This document shows, piece by piece, positions 28,014 through 37,900 of a stretch of 64,000 bases of DNA. Each line of letters opens with the position of its first letter. Position 1 is the stretch's first letter. The position numbers were made by a program, and so were the translations under genes. Source of the DNA: Stutzerimonas stutzeri (GTDB lineage: Bacteria > Pseudomonadota > Gammaproteobacteria > Pseudomonadales > Pseudomonadaceae); the NCBI RefSeq assembly GCF_019090095.1, contig NZ_JAGQFP010000002.1, forward strand, positions 558,001-622,000, given 5' to 3'. Under the pieces are notes generated by a model. That model made no database searches. It was given only the letters and a program-made list of their open reading frames with translations, and had not been told where the DNA came from.

Positions 28014-29708
28014 TCAGGCCGGTTTGCCGGGCGGCAAGTGCGGGTCCGCCAGTCGCGGGTCGCGCGCGGTCGGGTTCTCGTCCGTCGCCCGTGCACGGCC
28101 ACCGCTGGCGCTCTCCAGCGCTGCGTAGGCCGCGCTGCAGAACAGCGAGTTCAGGCGTTTCATGTCCGCGATCAGCTCCAGGTGAGCGGCGCTGGTCTCG
28201 ATGCTTTCCACCACCTGCTGATGCAGGCGATGCACATGGGCATGAGCCAGCTCGCGCTCGCGCTTGCGGAACTGGCGCTTCTGCTGCAACAGCTGGCGCG
28301 CACTGTGCGAATCGCCGGAAAGGAACACCGACAGTCCCAGGCTCAGGTTGGCGCTGAGCAGCGCATGCAGTTGGCTGAGTTCGTCCAGGCCACGATCGGA
28401 AAACGAGCGCCGCTTGGAGGTCTTCAGGTTCTGCACCTTGCCGAGCATGTGCTCGATGATGTCGCCAGCCTGCTCCAGGTTGATCGCCAGTTCGATGATC
28501 TCCGCCCAGCGCCGGCTTTCCTGCTCGGCCAGGTCCTCGCGTGGCATGCGCGCCAGGTAGAGCTTGACCCCGCTGTAGAGCGCGTCGACGTCGTCGTCCA
28601 GGCGGCGGATCTCTTCACCCGGCTCGGGGCGATTCTCGTGCAGGGTTTCGAGCAGGCGCGCCAGCATGGTTTCTACCAGGTCGCCGATGCGCAGCGTTTC
28701 GCGCGTGGCGTTGGCCAGTGCCAAGGTCGGCGTGTCCAGCGCCGTGGGGTCGAGATGACGCGGCTGGGCGATACCGCTGTCGAACACGCGCTCGGGCAGC
28801 AGGCGTTCGCACAGCCTGGCCATCGGGCCCACCGTCGGAAGCAACAGCAGGCAACGCAGCAGGTTGTAGGACAGGTGGAAGGCGATGACATGGGCCTGCC
28901 CGCTGAAGCCGAACGCAGTCATCGCCTCGACCAGCATCGGCAGAAACGGCAGCACACTCAGCCCGGCGAGCTTGTACAGCAGATTGCCCAGTGCCACCCG
29001 GCGCGCGGGCACCGGCTGCGGCGTCGCGTTGAGCCAGGCGAGCAGGCCGCTGCCGACGTTGGCGCCGATGACCACGCCAAGCGCCACGGGCAGGCTGATC
29101 AGGCCGGCGCTGGCCAGCGTCGCCGTGAGCAACACGGCGGCGAGGCTGGAGTAGGAGAGCACCGCGAACACCGCGCCCACGACAACCGCGAGCAGGGTGT
29201 CGCCGGCAAGAGAGGAGAACAGCACGCGCATGCCGCGCGCCTCGGTGATGGGCTCGGCGGTCGCGACGATCAGCTGCAGCGCCAGGATGATCAGGCCGAG
29301 ACCGATCAGCACGCGCCCCAGCTGGCCGGCGCGGGTCTGCTTGCGCGACAGGAACAGGCAGACTCCGACCAGGGTAAACAATGGCGACAGCCAGGACAGG
29401 TCCAGGGTCAGTACGCGGGCCATCAGCGCGGTACCGACATCGGCACCGAGCATGATCGCCAGCGCGGTGGGCAGCCCCATCAATCCCTGGGCGACGAACG
29501 AGATGGCCAGCAGCGCGGTGGCGTTGCTGCTTTGCACCAGCGCGGTGACGCCGAGCCCCGCCGTGAACGCCAGCGGCGGATTGGCCATGCTGCGGCCCAG
29601 CAACCGGCGCAGGTGCGAGCCATACACCCGCATGATGCCGGTGCGCACGATATGCGTGCCCCACACCAGCAGGGCGATGGAGGACAGCAAGTGCAACAGC
29701 GTCAGCAT
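28014..29708 (-). CDS. Na/Pi cotransporter family protein with PhoU-like tail
   Basis: A 564-residue protein. The N-terminal half has two Na/Pi cotransporter repeats (PF02690) with characteristic glutamine/serine signatures: ALVQSSNATALLAISF near residue 60 and SYSSLAAVLLTATLAS near 190. The C-terminal part (about 330-530) is helical and PhoU-like. This is the NptA/YjbB type, which moves phosphate across the inner membrane; direction is not certain, since E. coli YjbB exports. The ATG at 29708 has CGGAGG about 10 bases upstream. I see no Pho box in front of it. Confidence 0.88.
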   Translation of the reverse strand: MLTLLHLLSSIALLVWGTHIVRTGIMRVYGSHLRRLLGRSMANPPLAFTAGLGVTALVQSSNATALLAISFVAQGLMGLPTALAIMLGADVGTALMARVLTLDLSWLSPLFTLVGVCLFLSRKQTRAGQLGRVLIGLGLIILALQLIVATAEPITEARGMRVLFSSLAGDTLLAVVVGAVFAVLSYSSLAAVLLTATLASAGLISLPVALGVVIGANVGSGLLAWLNATPQPVPARRVALGNLLYKLAGLSVLPFLPMLVEAMTAFGFSGQAHVIAFHLSYNLLRCLLLLPTVGPMARLCERLLPERVFDSGIAQPRHLDPTALDTPTLALANATRETLRIGDLVETMLARLLETLHENRPEPGEEIRRLDDDVDALYSGVKLYLARMPREDLAEQESRRWAEIIELAINLEQAGDIIEHMLGKVQNLKTSKRRSFSDRGLDELSQLHALLSANLSLGLSVFLSGDSHSARQLLQQKRQFRKRERELAHAHVHRLHQQVVESIETSAAHLELIADMKRLNSLFCSAAYAALESASGGRARATDENPTARDPRLADPHLPPGKPA

Positions 29709-29866
29709 CAGGCACGGCCTCCGACGAATGAATGATCCCGATGTCCACGATCCTCGCAGTACCCGCGGCAACGCAAGCGGTGGACTATATCTGGTGGACC
29801 ATCGCCGGCAGCCGGCCGTTCACGAGGCTGACACCCGCGGCGACACCGCGGTTGCCGTGGCCCGCC

Positions 29867-30754
29867 TCAGTTCGACGAGTAGTAGCCGACGCCGAGCACT
29901 ACGTCGTTCACGCGGCGAATCAAGGTGTGTTTCTTCTCGACCGCGTTGGTGGCCGGGTTGCGCCAGACGTAATCGACCGTGCCGGTGCCTTTGTCCTTGG
30001 CCAGCGCGATCATCTGCTTGAACAGCGGCGTACCGGCGGCATCGGTGATGTCGCGCACGTCGACGCCGACCAGGTTGGGCGATGCGCCGCTGGCGCGGTA
30101 TTTACCGTCCTCCAGGCCGATGGCGAAGACGTACTCGTCATTCATCACGAAGCCACCCTGCGGGTCGTTGAACGCCTTGAATGCCGCCTCGGCACCGGAA
30201 CGTTTGACCAGCGCAACCGCCTCGTCGAGCATCTTTTGCGCCTGTTCGGCGGAGGAGCGCGGGATGTAATAGCCCACCGCGATGATCCGGTCACCCACCT
30301 TGCGGTACAGGCTGGTCTTGTTCTCTACCTTGTTGTCGGCCGGGTTGCGCCAGTGGTAATTGACCTGGCCGCTGTCAGCCGTCTTGGCACCCTCGACGAT
30401 CTGCTGAATGAAGGGTGCGCCGGCGGCGTCCTTGAGGCTCATCACGTTGAGTCCGACCAGCGCCCGAGACGCGCCGTTGGCCAGCATGGTGCCGGCGCTG
30501 TCCAGTACGAAGACATAGTGCTGACCATCGACGAAGCCACCCTGATCGTCGTTGAACGCGGCGAGCGCCCGGTCCGGCCCCTCGGCCTGCAGGTGGGCGG
30601 CGGCGCGGTCGAGCAGGGCGCTGGCCTGGCGCACGTGGCTACGCTCGACCGATCCCTTGGCCGGGGCGTTGTCGCTGGCGGCATAGCTCAGCGGGCTGGC
30701 GCAAAGGGCTGCGCCCAGTGAAAGGATCAGCAGGTTCCGGTTGTTCAGCTTCAT
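29867..30754 (-). CDS. Secreted protein with two tandem Cache domains
   Basis: A 295-residue exported protein: signal peptide about residues 1-25 (ending PLSYA), then two homologous Cache-type modules of about 130 residues each. Repeated landmarks are FNDDQGGFVDGQHYVFVLD / FNDPQGGFVMNDEYVFAIG and NYHWRNPADNKVENK / DYVWRNPATNAVEKK. No membrane or signalling domain follows, so it is a free periplasmic ligand-binding protein, unlike most Cache sensors. The ATG has AGGAG upstream. An ANR-type box lies about 90 bases upstream, suggesting anaerobic control. Ligand and partner are unknown. Confidence 0.85.
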   Translation of the reverse strand: MKLNNRNLLILSLGAALCASPLSYAASDNAPAKGSVERSHVRQASALLDRAAAHLQAEGPDRALAAFNDDQGGFVDGQHYVFVLDSAGTMLANGASRALVGLNVMSLKDAAGAPFIQQIVEGAKTADSGQVNYHWRNPADNKVENKTSLYRKVGDRIIAVGYYIPRSSAEQAQKMLDEAVALVKRSGAEAAFKAFNDPQGGFVMNDEYVFAIGLEDGKYRASGASPNLVGVDVRDITDAAGTPLFKQMIALAKDKGTGTVDYVWRNPATNAVEKKHTLIRRVNDVVLGVGYYSSN

Positions 30755-30841
30755 TGATCTACTCCTGGCCTGAGGCCGGCGAAAGGCCGCAAAGGTGCTT
30801 GGGTCTGCCTGCTATGGAATATCCTATGGCGAGTAAGGGAA

Positions 30842-30855
30842 TTGATATTGATCAC
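30842..30855 (-). promoter_or_regulatory. ANR/FNR-type box upstream of the double-Cache gene
   Basis: TTGAT at 30842-30846, four bases, then ATCAC at 30851-30855 matches TTGAT-N4-ATCAA at 9 of 10 positions. It is 88 bases from the Cache gene start on the minus strand and about 125 bases before recC. The 225-base region 30755-30979 has no gene. Assignment to the Cache gene is by distance. Confidence 0.55.
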
Positions 30856-30979
30856 AAGGACCGTTGGGGACCTGCGAAAGGAGTAGGAAAAAACGCCGCA
30901 CCAGCGATCTGCTGCACGTCCCGCGAGCGCGCCGGAACTTGCTACCCTCTGCCGCTGATCCAGCCGAAGCCGCCCGCCC

Positions 30980-33900
30980 ATGCTCAGCCTCTACCACGCT
31001 CCTGACCTCGAAACCCTCGGCGAACTGGCCACACGCCTGCTTGCCCAGCCGCTCGCCGATCCCTTTGCGCCGGCGCAGGTGGTGGTGCCGAGCCAGGGCA
31101 TGGGGCGCTGGCTGACCCTGGAGCTGGCGCGCAAGCAGGGCATCGCCATGCAGCTGGAGATTCAATTGCCGGCCAAATTCGTCTGGGACCTGAGCCGCAC
31201 CGTGCTGGGCAGCCTGCCGGAGCAATCGGCGTTCTCCCCGACGACCCTGACCTGGCGTCTGTATGGCTGGCTGTGCGAAGCGTCCAGCCTCGAACTGGCG
31301 CCACGTCTGGCGCAATACCTCGACGGCGGTGACGAGCGCCGACGCTTGTCGCTGGCGGCCAAGATCGCCGACGTCTTCGACCAATACCTGCTCTATCGCG
31401 ACGACTGGCTGGCCGCCTGGGAGCGCGGCGAAACCCTCGACCTCGGCCCCGACGAAGCCTGGCAGGCGCTGCTCTGGCGTGAACTGACCAAGGACGGCCA
31501 CCCGCACCGCGCACGGCTGCTCGGCGACCTGCTGCAACGCCTTTACAGCGACGAACCCTTGCCCGGCCTGCCCGAGCGCTTGCTGGTGTTCGGCATCAGC
31601 AGCCTGCCACCGCACCACCTGCGCGTGCTCGACGGCCTGGCGCGGCATATCGACGTGGTGGTCTGCGCGCTCAACCCGAGCCGCGAGGCCTGGGGCGAGA
31701 TCCGCGACATTCGCGAGCTGGCCAGGCAACCGGAGAGCGGGGCTGACGATTGGTATCTCGACGTGGGCCATCCGTTGCTGGCAAGCCTTGGCAAGCAGGG
31801 CCGCGACTTCTTCGATTCGTTGTTCAGCCTGACCGCCAGCGAAGGCAGCCAGGAGTTCGGCCTCTATTCCGAAGACGAAGACCTGCGTGACGACAGCCTG
31901 CTGCACGCGTTGCAGAACGACATCCTGCGCCTGCGCACCCGGCAGCCCGATGAGCGCGTCACGTTTGGCGAGAATGATCGCTCGCTGGAAGTGCACATTG
32001 CGCACTCGCCGCTGCGCGAGGTCGAGATCCTGCATGATCAGCTCCTGGCGCGGTTCGCCGCCGACCCCGAGCTGAGCCCGGATCAGGTGGTGGTGCTGAC
32101 CCCGGACATCGAGCGCTACGCGCCCTTCATCGAAGCCGTCTTCGCCCCGCGCGAGGGCAGCCCGCGGATTCCCTACAGCCTTGCCGACCGCAGCCTGCGC
32201 GCCGAAATGCCGCTGATCGAAGCCTTTCTCGAATTGCTGATGCTGGCGCAGAGCCGCTTCGCCGCCGAGGAAATCCTCGCCTGGCTGGAGCAGCCGGCCA
32301 TTGCCCGACGCGCCGGAATCGAAAGCGAAGACCTGCCGCTGCTGCGCGACTGGTTGCGCGACGCCGGCGTGCGCTGGGGGCGCGACGGCAGCCAGCGGGC
32401 CCGCCTGGGGCTGCCGGACGAATCGGCCTTTACCTGGCGCCAGGGGCTGGACCGCCTACTGCTGGGCTTTGCCGCGCCGCCGCAGCTGGCCGGAGACAGT
32501 GCGCCATTGCTCGGCGAACACTGGCCACTGGATGCGCTGGAAGGCGCGCGTGGGCAGTTGCTCGGTCGCCTGGTGGAGTTTGTCGAGCGCCTCGGCAACC
32601 TCGCCGATCAGCTGGCGCGACCACGACCGTTGGCCGAATGGGCCGACGATCTGCAGGTGCTGATCGACACCCTGTTCGATGAGCGCGAAGCCGGCGACAC
32701 GTTGCTCTTGCTCTCCCAGGCCTGCGCGGCGTTGCGCGAACAGGCGCTGGCGGCCGACCTGACCCGGCCCATCGACCTGGAGCTGGTGCACCAGCAGCTC
32801 AGCGCCGCGCTGCAGCAGGGCGGTGGCGCCTCGGGCTTTCTCACCGGCGCCGTGACCTTCTGCACCATGGTGCCGATGCGCAGCCTGCCGTTCCGCGTGG
32901 TCTGCCTGCTGGGCCTGGACGATGGCGCCTTTCCGCGGCGCACGCCGCCGTCGGGCTTCGACCTGATCGGGCGCCACCCGCGCCGTGGCGACCGGGCGCG
33001 GCGCCTCGACGACCGCTATCTGCTGCTGGAAACCCTGCTGTCGGCGCGCGAAGCGCTGTACCTGTCCTATGTCGGCCGCGACCCGCGCGACAACGCCGTG
33101 CTGCCGCCTTCGGTGCTGCTCAGTGAGGTGCTCGAAGCCGTCGATATGACCGCCACGCTGACGCCTGCTGATCCGGCATCCGGGGGCGCTGACGAGCCCG
33201 CGGCCAAGACGGTCAGCCAGAAGATCCTTGTCGCCCACCCGTTGCAGCCGTTTTCGCCACGGAATTTCCGCGATGCGCCTTGCGCCGGCTTCTCGCTACC
33301 CTGGTATCGCGCCGCCCAGCGCCTCGCCGAGCCGCCGCAGACCCAGCCGCAGCCGTTCGCCAGCTTGCTCGCGGAACCCGACGAGGCGTGGCTGACCATC
33401 GAGCCGTCGCAGCTGTTGCAGTGCTTCCGTCATCCGGCGCGCTTCCTGCTCGAGCAGCGTCTCGGTCTGCGCCTGGCCGACGACCAGGAATCGCTCGCCA
33501 GCGACGAGCCTTTCGACCTGGAAATGCCGGCCTGGAACGGCCTGCGGCGGCTATCCCTACAAGCGGTGGAACACGGCTGGAGCGATGACGACGAGCGGCG
33601 CATGGCCTGTGCCGCTGGCTGGCTGCCCACCGGCGAGCTGGGCCAGGCGCTGTGGGGCAAGCTGCGCGGGCCGGTGCGTGCCTTCGCGCCGCGGCTGTTC
33701 GAGCTGCGCCCGGACGCCGTGCCCGAGCCGCTGCCGGTGGACATCACCCTGGCCGGTATCCGTGTGCATGGCTGGCTCGACGGCGTGACGCCGGCCGGCT
33801 TGTTCGGCTGGAAGCTCGGCAAGCTGGGCGAGTGGGATCTGCCGCCGTTCTGGCTGCGCCACTTGCTGCTCAACCTGTCCGCCACGCCCGGTATCGAACG

Positions 33901-34291
33901 CAACAGCCTGATGCTGTCGCCTGCCGGCGATTGGCAGCTGGGGCCGCTGGCCAATGCCGCCGAGCTGCTCGAACCCTGGCTCGCGGCCTATCGCTGCGCC
34001 ATTCGCGAGCCGCTGCCGCTGCTGCCGCGCAGCAGCCACGCCTTTGCCAAGGGCTACCGCAAACCGGCGCGCGGCAGCGAACCCATCGAGACGGCCCGCA
34101 AGCGGGCGCGGGAGGCCTGGGTGGGGGCTGAGTTCAGCCCCATCGCCGCCGAGTCCGAAGACCCCTGGAATGCCTTGGCCTTCCGTGATCGCGATCCGCT
34201 CGACGAGCGATTCGAAACCCTGGCCCAACGGCTGATAGGCCCGGCGCTGGATGCATTGGCGAATGGAGAGGAGCAGAGCGATGACGTCTGA
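30980..34291 (+). CDS. recC: Exodeoxyribonuclease V gamma subunit RecC
   Basis: A 1103-residue subunit of RecBCD, which processes double-strand breaks for RecA-dependent recombination and degrades linear DNA. RecC holds the complex together and recognises Chi-type sites. Family features are the N-terminal VVVPSQGMGRWLTLELA, VFGISSLPPHHL, and LLGLDDGAFPRRTPPSGFDL. Its helicase-like folds lack functional Walker motifs, as expected for RecC. The ATG at 30980 has only a weak ribosome binding site. The usual close junction with recB is replaced here by a 633-base gap holding a long inverted repeat. Confidence 0.96.
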   Translation: MLSLYHAPDLETLGELATRLLAQPLADPFAPAQVVVPSQGMGRWLTLELARKQGIAMQLEIQLPAKFVWDLSRTVLGSLPEQSAFSPTTLTWRLYGWLCEASSLELAPRLAQYLDGGDERRRLSLAAKIADVFDQYLLYRDDWLAAWERGETLDLGPDEAWQALLWRELTKDGHPHRARLLGDLLQRLYSDEPLPGLPERLLVFGISSLPPHHLRVLDGLARHIDVVVCALNPSREAWGEIRDIRELARQPESGADDWYLDVGHPLLASLGKQGRDFFDSLFSLTASEGSQEFGLYSEDEDLRDDSLLHALQNDILRLRTRQPDERVTFGENDRSLEVHIAHSPLREVEILHDQLLARFAADPELSPDQVVVLTPDIERYAPFIEAVFAPREGSPRIPYSLADRSLRAEMPLIEAFLELLMLAQSRFAAEEILAWLEQPAIARRAGIESEDLPLLRDWLRDAGVRWGRDGSQRARLGLPDESAFTWRQGLDRLLLGFAAPPQLAGDSAPLLGEHWPLDALEGARGQLLGRLVEFVERLGNLADQLARPRPLAEWADDLQVLIDTLFDEREAGDTLLLLSQACAALREQALAADLTRPIDLELVHQQLSAALQQGGGASGFLTGAVTFCTMVPMRSLPFRVVCLLGLDDGAFPRRTPPSGFDLIGRHPRRGDRARRLDDRYLLLETLLSAREALYLSYVGRDPRDNAVLPPSVLLSEVLEAVDMTATLTPADPASGGADEPAAKTVSQKILVAHPLQPFSPRNFRDAPCAGFSLPWYRAAQRLAEPPQTQPQPFASLLAEPDEAWLTIEPSQLLQCFRHPARFLLEQRLGLRLADDQESLASDEPFDLEMPAWNGLRRLSLQAVEHGWSDDDERRMACAAGWLPTGELGQALWGKLRGPVRAFAPRLFELRPDAVPEPLPVDITLAGIRVHGWLDGVTPAGLFGWKLGKLGEWDLPPFWLRHLLLNLSATPGIERNSLMLSPAGDWQLGPLANAAELLEPWLAAYRCAIREPLPLLPRSSHAFAKGYRKPARGSEPIETARKRAREAWVGAEFSPIAAESEDPWNALAFRDRDPLDERFETLAQRLIGPALDALANGEEQSDDV

Positions 34292-34330
34292 AGCATTGTG
34301 TCTCCACTTGCTGCCGTGCCTGTTCGGCGG

Positions 34331-34880
34331 TCAGGGTTTCGCCCCTGACGGGCGAGTCACTTTCTCTTTGCTTGTGCAAAGAGAAAGTAACCAAAGAGAA
34401 AGCACACCCCGCATCCGGCCCCGGCTGCGCCGGGGTTCCCTCGCTCCATCCCTGCTCCGGCGGCACGCAGCGAAGGGCCATCCCTGGCCCATCGCTGCTC
34501 TCGCGGCATCCATGCCGCTCGACCGCCTGCGCAGCGATTCCACTCGGCCTCCTGAGGGGCCCCGGTCCGCGGCGCCAGCTTATTTCCGTATCCGTGTCTC
34601 CGGTGTTGGCATCACCCGCACGCACTGTCAGGCCCCGCATGAATCCCCTTCAGGAGGCCGAGCGCAGGCGTTGTGTAGGGGGACGCGAGGCATGGATGCC
34701 GAGCGAGGAATGACGGGGCAGGGACGCCCCGTCATGACGTGCCCCCGGAGCAGCGCCGGAGCGAGGGAAGTCTGGCCGCGCAGCGGCCAGACCCGGATGT
34801 TGGGGCGCGCTTTCTTTTGCTTACTTTTCTTTGCGCGGGCAAAGAAAAGTAAGGCGCCCAGCGGGGCGCAACCCGAGGGT
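34331..34880. repeat. Long imperfect inverted-repeat element between recC and recB
   Basis: The 633 bases between recC and recB contain two arms of about 235 bases, 34331-34560 and 34644-34880, that are imperfect reverse complements around an 83-base centre. Matching landmarks are spaced alike in each arm: A/T-rich hairpins at 34359-34388 (13-bp stem) and 34820-34853 (15-bp stem); GC hairpins at 34416-34434 and 34772-34791; TCCCTCGCT at 34437-34445 with AGCGAGGGA at 34760-34768; CGGCATCCATGCC at 34504-34516 with GGCATGGATGCCG at 34689-34701; and GGCCTCCTGAGGGG at 34546-34559 with CCCCTTCAGGAGGCC. Weak similarity continues outward to about 34312 and 34895. I have an impression of similar long palindromes elsewhere in pseudomonad and xanthomonad genomes, which I cannot check here. 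No transposase is present. Confidence 0.85.
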
Positions 34881-34924
34881 GTGGCCAGCACTGCAAAGTC
34901 GGCTTTGGCTCGGAGGATCATGCC

Positions 34925-37900
34925 ATGAAACTCGACCTGCTCGACTCCCCCTTCGATGGCCGCTCGCTGATCGAGGCCAGCGCCGGCACCGGCAAGACCT
35001 GGACGCTCACCGCGCTCTATGCGCGTTTGCTGCTGGAGCGGCAGCTGTCGGTGGGGCAGATCCTCGTGGTGACCTACACCACCGCCGCCACCGCCGAGCT
35101 GCGCGAGCGCATCCGTGCGCGGCTGGCCGACCTGTTGGCGGTCTATGACGGCACACCCAGCGATGACGACTTCCTCAATCGGCTGCATGCGCGCTACCCG
35201 GACGAAGCCTCGCGGCGGCGCCTGTTGCTGGCCGTGCACGGCTTCGACGAGGCGGCGATCTTCACCATCCATGGCTTCTGTCAGCGCGCGCTGCAGGACG
35301 CGGCGTTCGAGGCCGGTGGCGATTTCGACAGCGAGCTGACCGCCGACGACCGCGAGATCATCGATGCGTTGCTCGCCGACGCCTGGCGCAGCGAGCTGGC
35401 CGACGCCGATCCGGCCTGGGCGCGCTTCCTGGCCAAGAGCCGGATCACACCCCAGTGGTTACGCCAGCGGCTGCGCAGCCATCTGGGCAAGCCCTATCTG
35501 CGGGTCGAACCCCAGGGCGCACCGGTCGCCGCTGATTTGCGCCCGGTGGAGGCTGCCTGGCAGCGCGCGGCTGAATTGTGGAAAAGCGCCGGCACCGCCT
35601 GGGTTGCCGAACTGCTGGCCCATGGCGGCCTGAGCCAGAGCACCCACAAGAGCATCAAGTTTGCCCCCTGGCAGGCGGAACTGGACGCCTATTTCGCCGA
35701 CCCGGCCGTGATGTTCGACCTGCCCGAGGGGGCCGCCAAGTTCGGTGTCCGTGCGCTGAGCAAGGCCTGCAAGAAGGGGCATGACGCGCCCGTGTGTGAG
35801 CTTGCCCATGCACTGGACGCGCTGGCCGATCAGGTTGCCGAGGCGTTGCCAGCGGGCAAGCAGCGACTGATCGCGCTACAGGTCGCGCTACTGGAACGGC
35901 TCAACCGAGAGCTGCCCGAGCGCAAGGCGGCGCAGCGGCTGCTGGCTTTCGATGATCTGCTCAACCGTCTGGATCAGGCGTTGCAAGGCCCGGTCGGCGA
36001 AGACCTGGCCGCTTCGTTGCGTGCGACCTATCCACTGGCGCTGATCGACGAATTCCAGGACACCGACCCGATCCAGTACGCCATCTTCGACCGTATCTAT
36101 GCCAACGCCAGCGAGGCGTCGCTGTGCTTCGTCGGCGATCCCAAGCAGGCGATCTACGCCTTCCGCGGTGCGGACCTGGCGACCTACATGACCGCCAAGC
36201 AACAGGCCGACCGCGAGCCCTTCAACCTGCCGACCAACTACCGCTCGACGCCCGCGCTGATCGCCGCCCTGAACCAGCTGTTCAAGCACCCTCAACCTTT
36301 TGCCCAACCGGATCTCCGCTATCCGGCCGTCGGCGCGGCCGACAAGCCGCGCGCCACGCTGCGTCTGGTGGAAGAGGGCGAGGCGGCGCCGCTGTCGCTG
36401 GTCTGGCTCGGCGACGATCCGCTGGGCAAGGGCGAGGCCGCGCAACTGGCGGCGAGCGACACCGCACGACGCATCGCCCTGCAGCTGGCGGCTGCCGCCG
36501 AAGGCCGGGCAGGCTTCGACAAGGACGGCCGGTTCACCCCGCTCAAGGGCGGCGATATCGCCGTGCTGGTGGCCAACCATCGCCAGGCCGGGATGATCGC
36601 CGATGAGCTGGCCGCCCGCGGCGTGCCCAGCGTACGGCGTGGGCGCGACAGCGTCTGGCGCAGCGAAGAGGCCGGTGAGCTGGCCGCGGTGCTGGCCGCC
36701 TACGCCGAGCCCGGTCGCGAAGGCTTGCTGCGTTATGCCCTGGCCACCCGATTGCTGGGCCGCAGCGCCGCCGATCTGGCCCGCTGCCAGGACGATCAGC
36801 AGCAGTGGGATGCCGAGCGCGAAGCCGCCGAGCGCTATCACCAGCTCTGGCAGCAGCAGGGCTTTATGCGCGTGTTCCGTGCCTGGCTCGACGAGCAGGC
36901 GGTTGCCGAACGGCTGCTGGCGCGGGTCGATGGCGAGCGGCGGCTGACCAACCTGCTGCACCTGGGTGAGCTGCTCCAGGCCGAAAGCCTGTTGCGCCCC
37001 GGGCTGGAGCCGCTGCTCGCCTGGTTCAACGCGCAACGCGGCAGCGAAGGCGCTGGCGAGGAAGCCCTGCTGCGCCTGGAAAGCGATGCCGAGCGGGTGC
37101 AGATCGTCACCATCCACACCAGCAAGGGCCTGGAATACCCGTTGGTGTTCTGCCCGTTCCTGTGGGACGGCAAGCTGCTCGGCAAAAACCGCGACAGCGC
37201 TCGCTGCCACGGCGCTGATGGCCAGCCGTTGCTGGATCTTGGCAGTGATGAATTGGAGGACAACCTCGACCGCGCTCGTGAGGAAGTCTTTGCCGAACAG
37301 CTGCGACTGGCCTACGTCGCGCTGACCCGCGCCCGTGACAGGCTTTGGCTGCATTGGGGGCCAGTGTGCCTGTGCAAGCCGAAGAAGGACGGCACGCTCG
37401 CCGACGAAGGCCTGCACACCAGTGCACTGGCCTGGCTGCTGCACGGCCGCGAGCTGCCGGGTGAGCATCCGCTGAGTGAGCTGGGCATCCATCTGGCGGA
37501 CCTCAACGGCGGCAGCCTGCGCCAGGCCATCGAGCGACTGGCGCAGGGAAGCGACGGTCATATGGCCTGCCTGCCGCTGGAATCACGCGAGGCCAGCGCG
37601 CAGGGCCCCGGCCGGGCCGCGCCACCGCAGCAGCTGTCGCAGCTCAATCGCAGCCTGCACAGTGCCTGGCGGATCGGCAGTTTTTCCGGCCTTGCCGCCG
37701 GCATGCACATGGAGGCGCCCGACCGCGACGCCCTGGCCATCCCCGATGCTGGCGAGCCGGGCAGTGGCTTCTTCGCCTTTCCCCGCGGTGCACGGGCCGG
37801 GACCTGCCTGCACGCGATCCTCGAAGATTGGGCGCGCGGCAAAGGGGCATTGCCTGATTTGGTCGAACCTGCGCTGCAAGCCTACGGCCTGCCACTGGAA

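Noticed and set aside
34628..35272. A 214-codon minus-strand open frame across the recC-recB element
   Set aside because: It spans the palindrome arm and the start of recB; repeats of this kind give accidental frames on both strands.
35888..37561. A 557-codon open frame opposite recB
   Set aside because: It is antisense to helicase motifs that are certain to be coding on the other strand.
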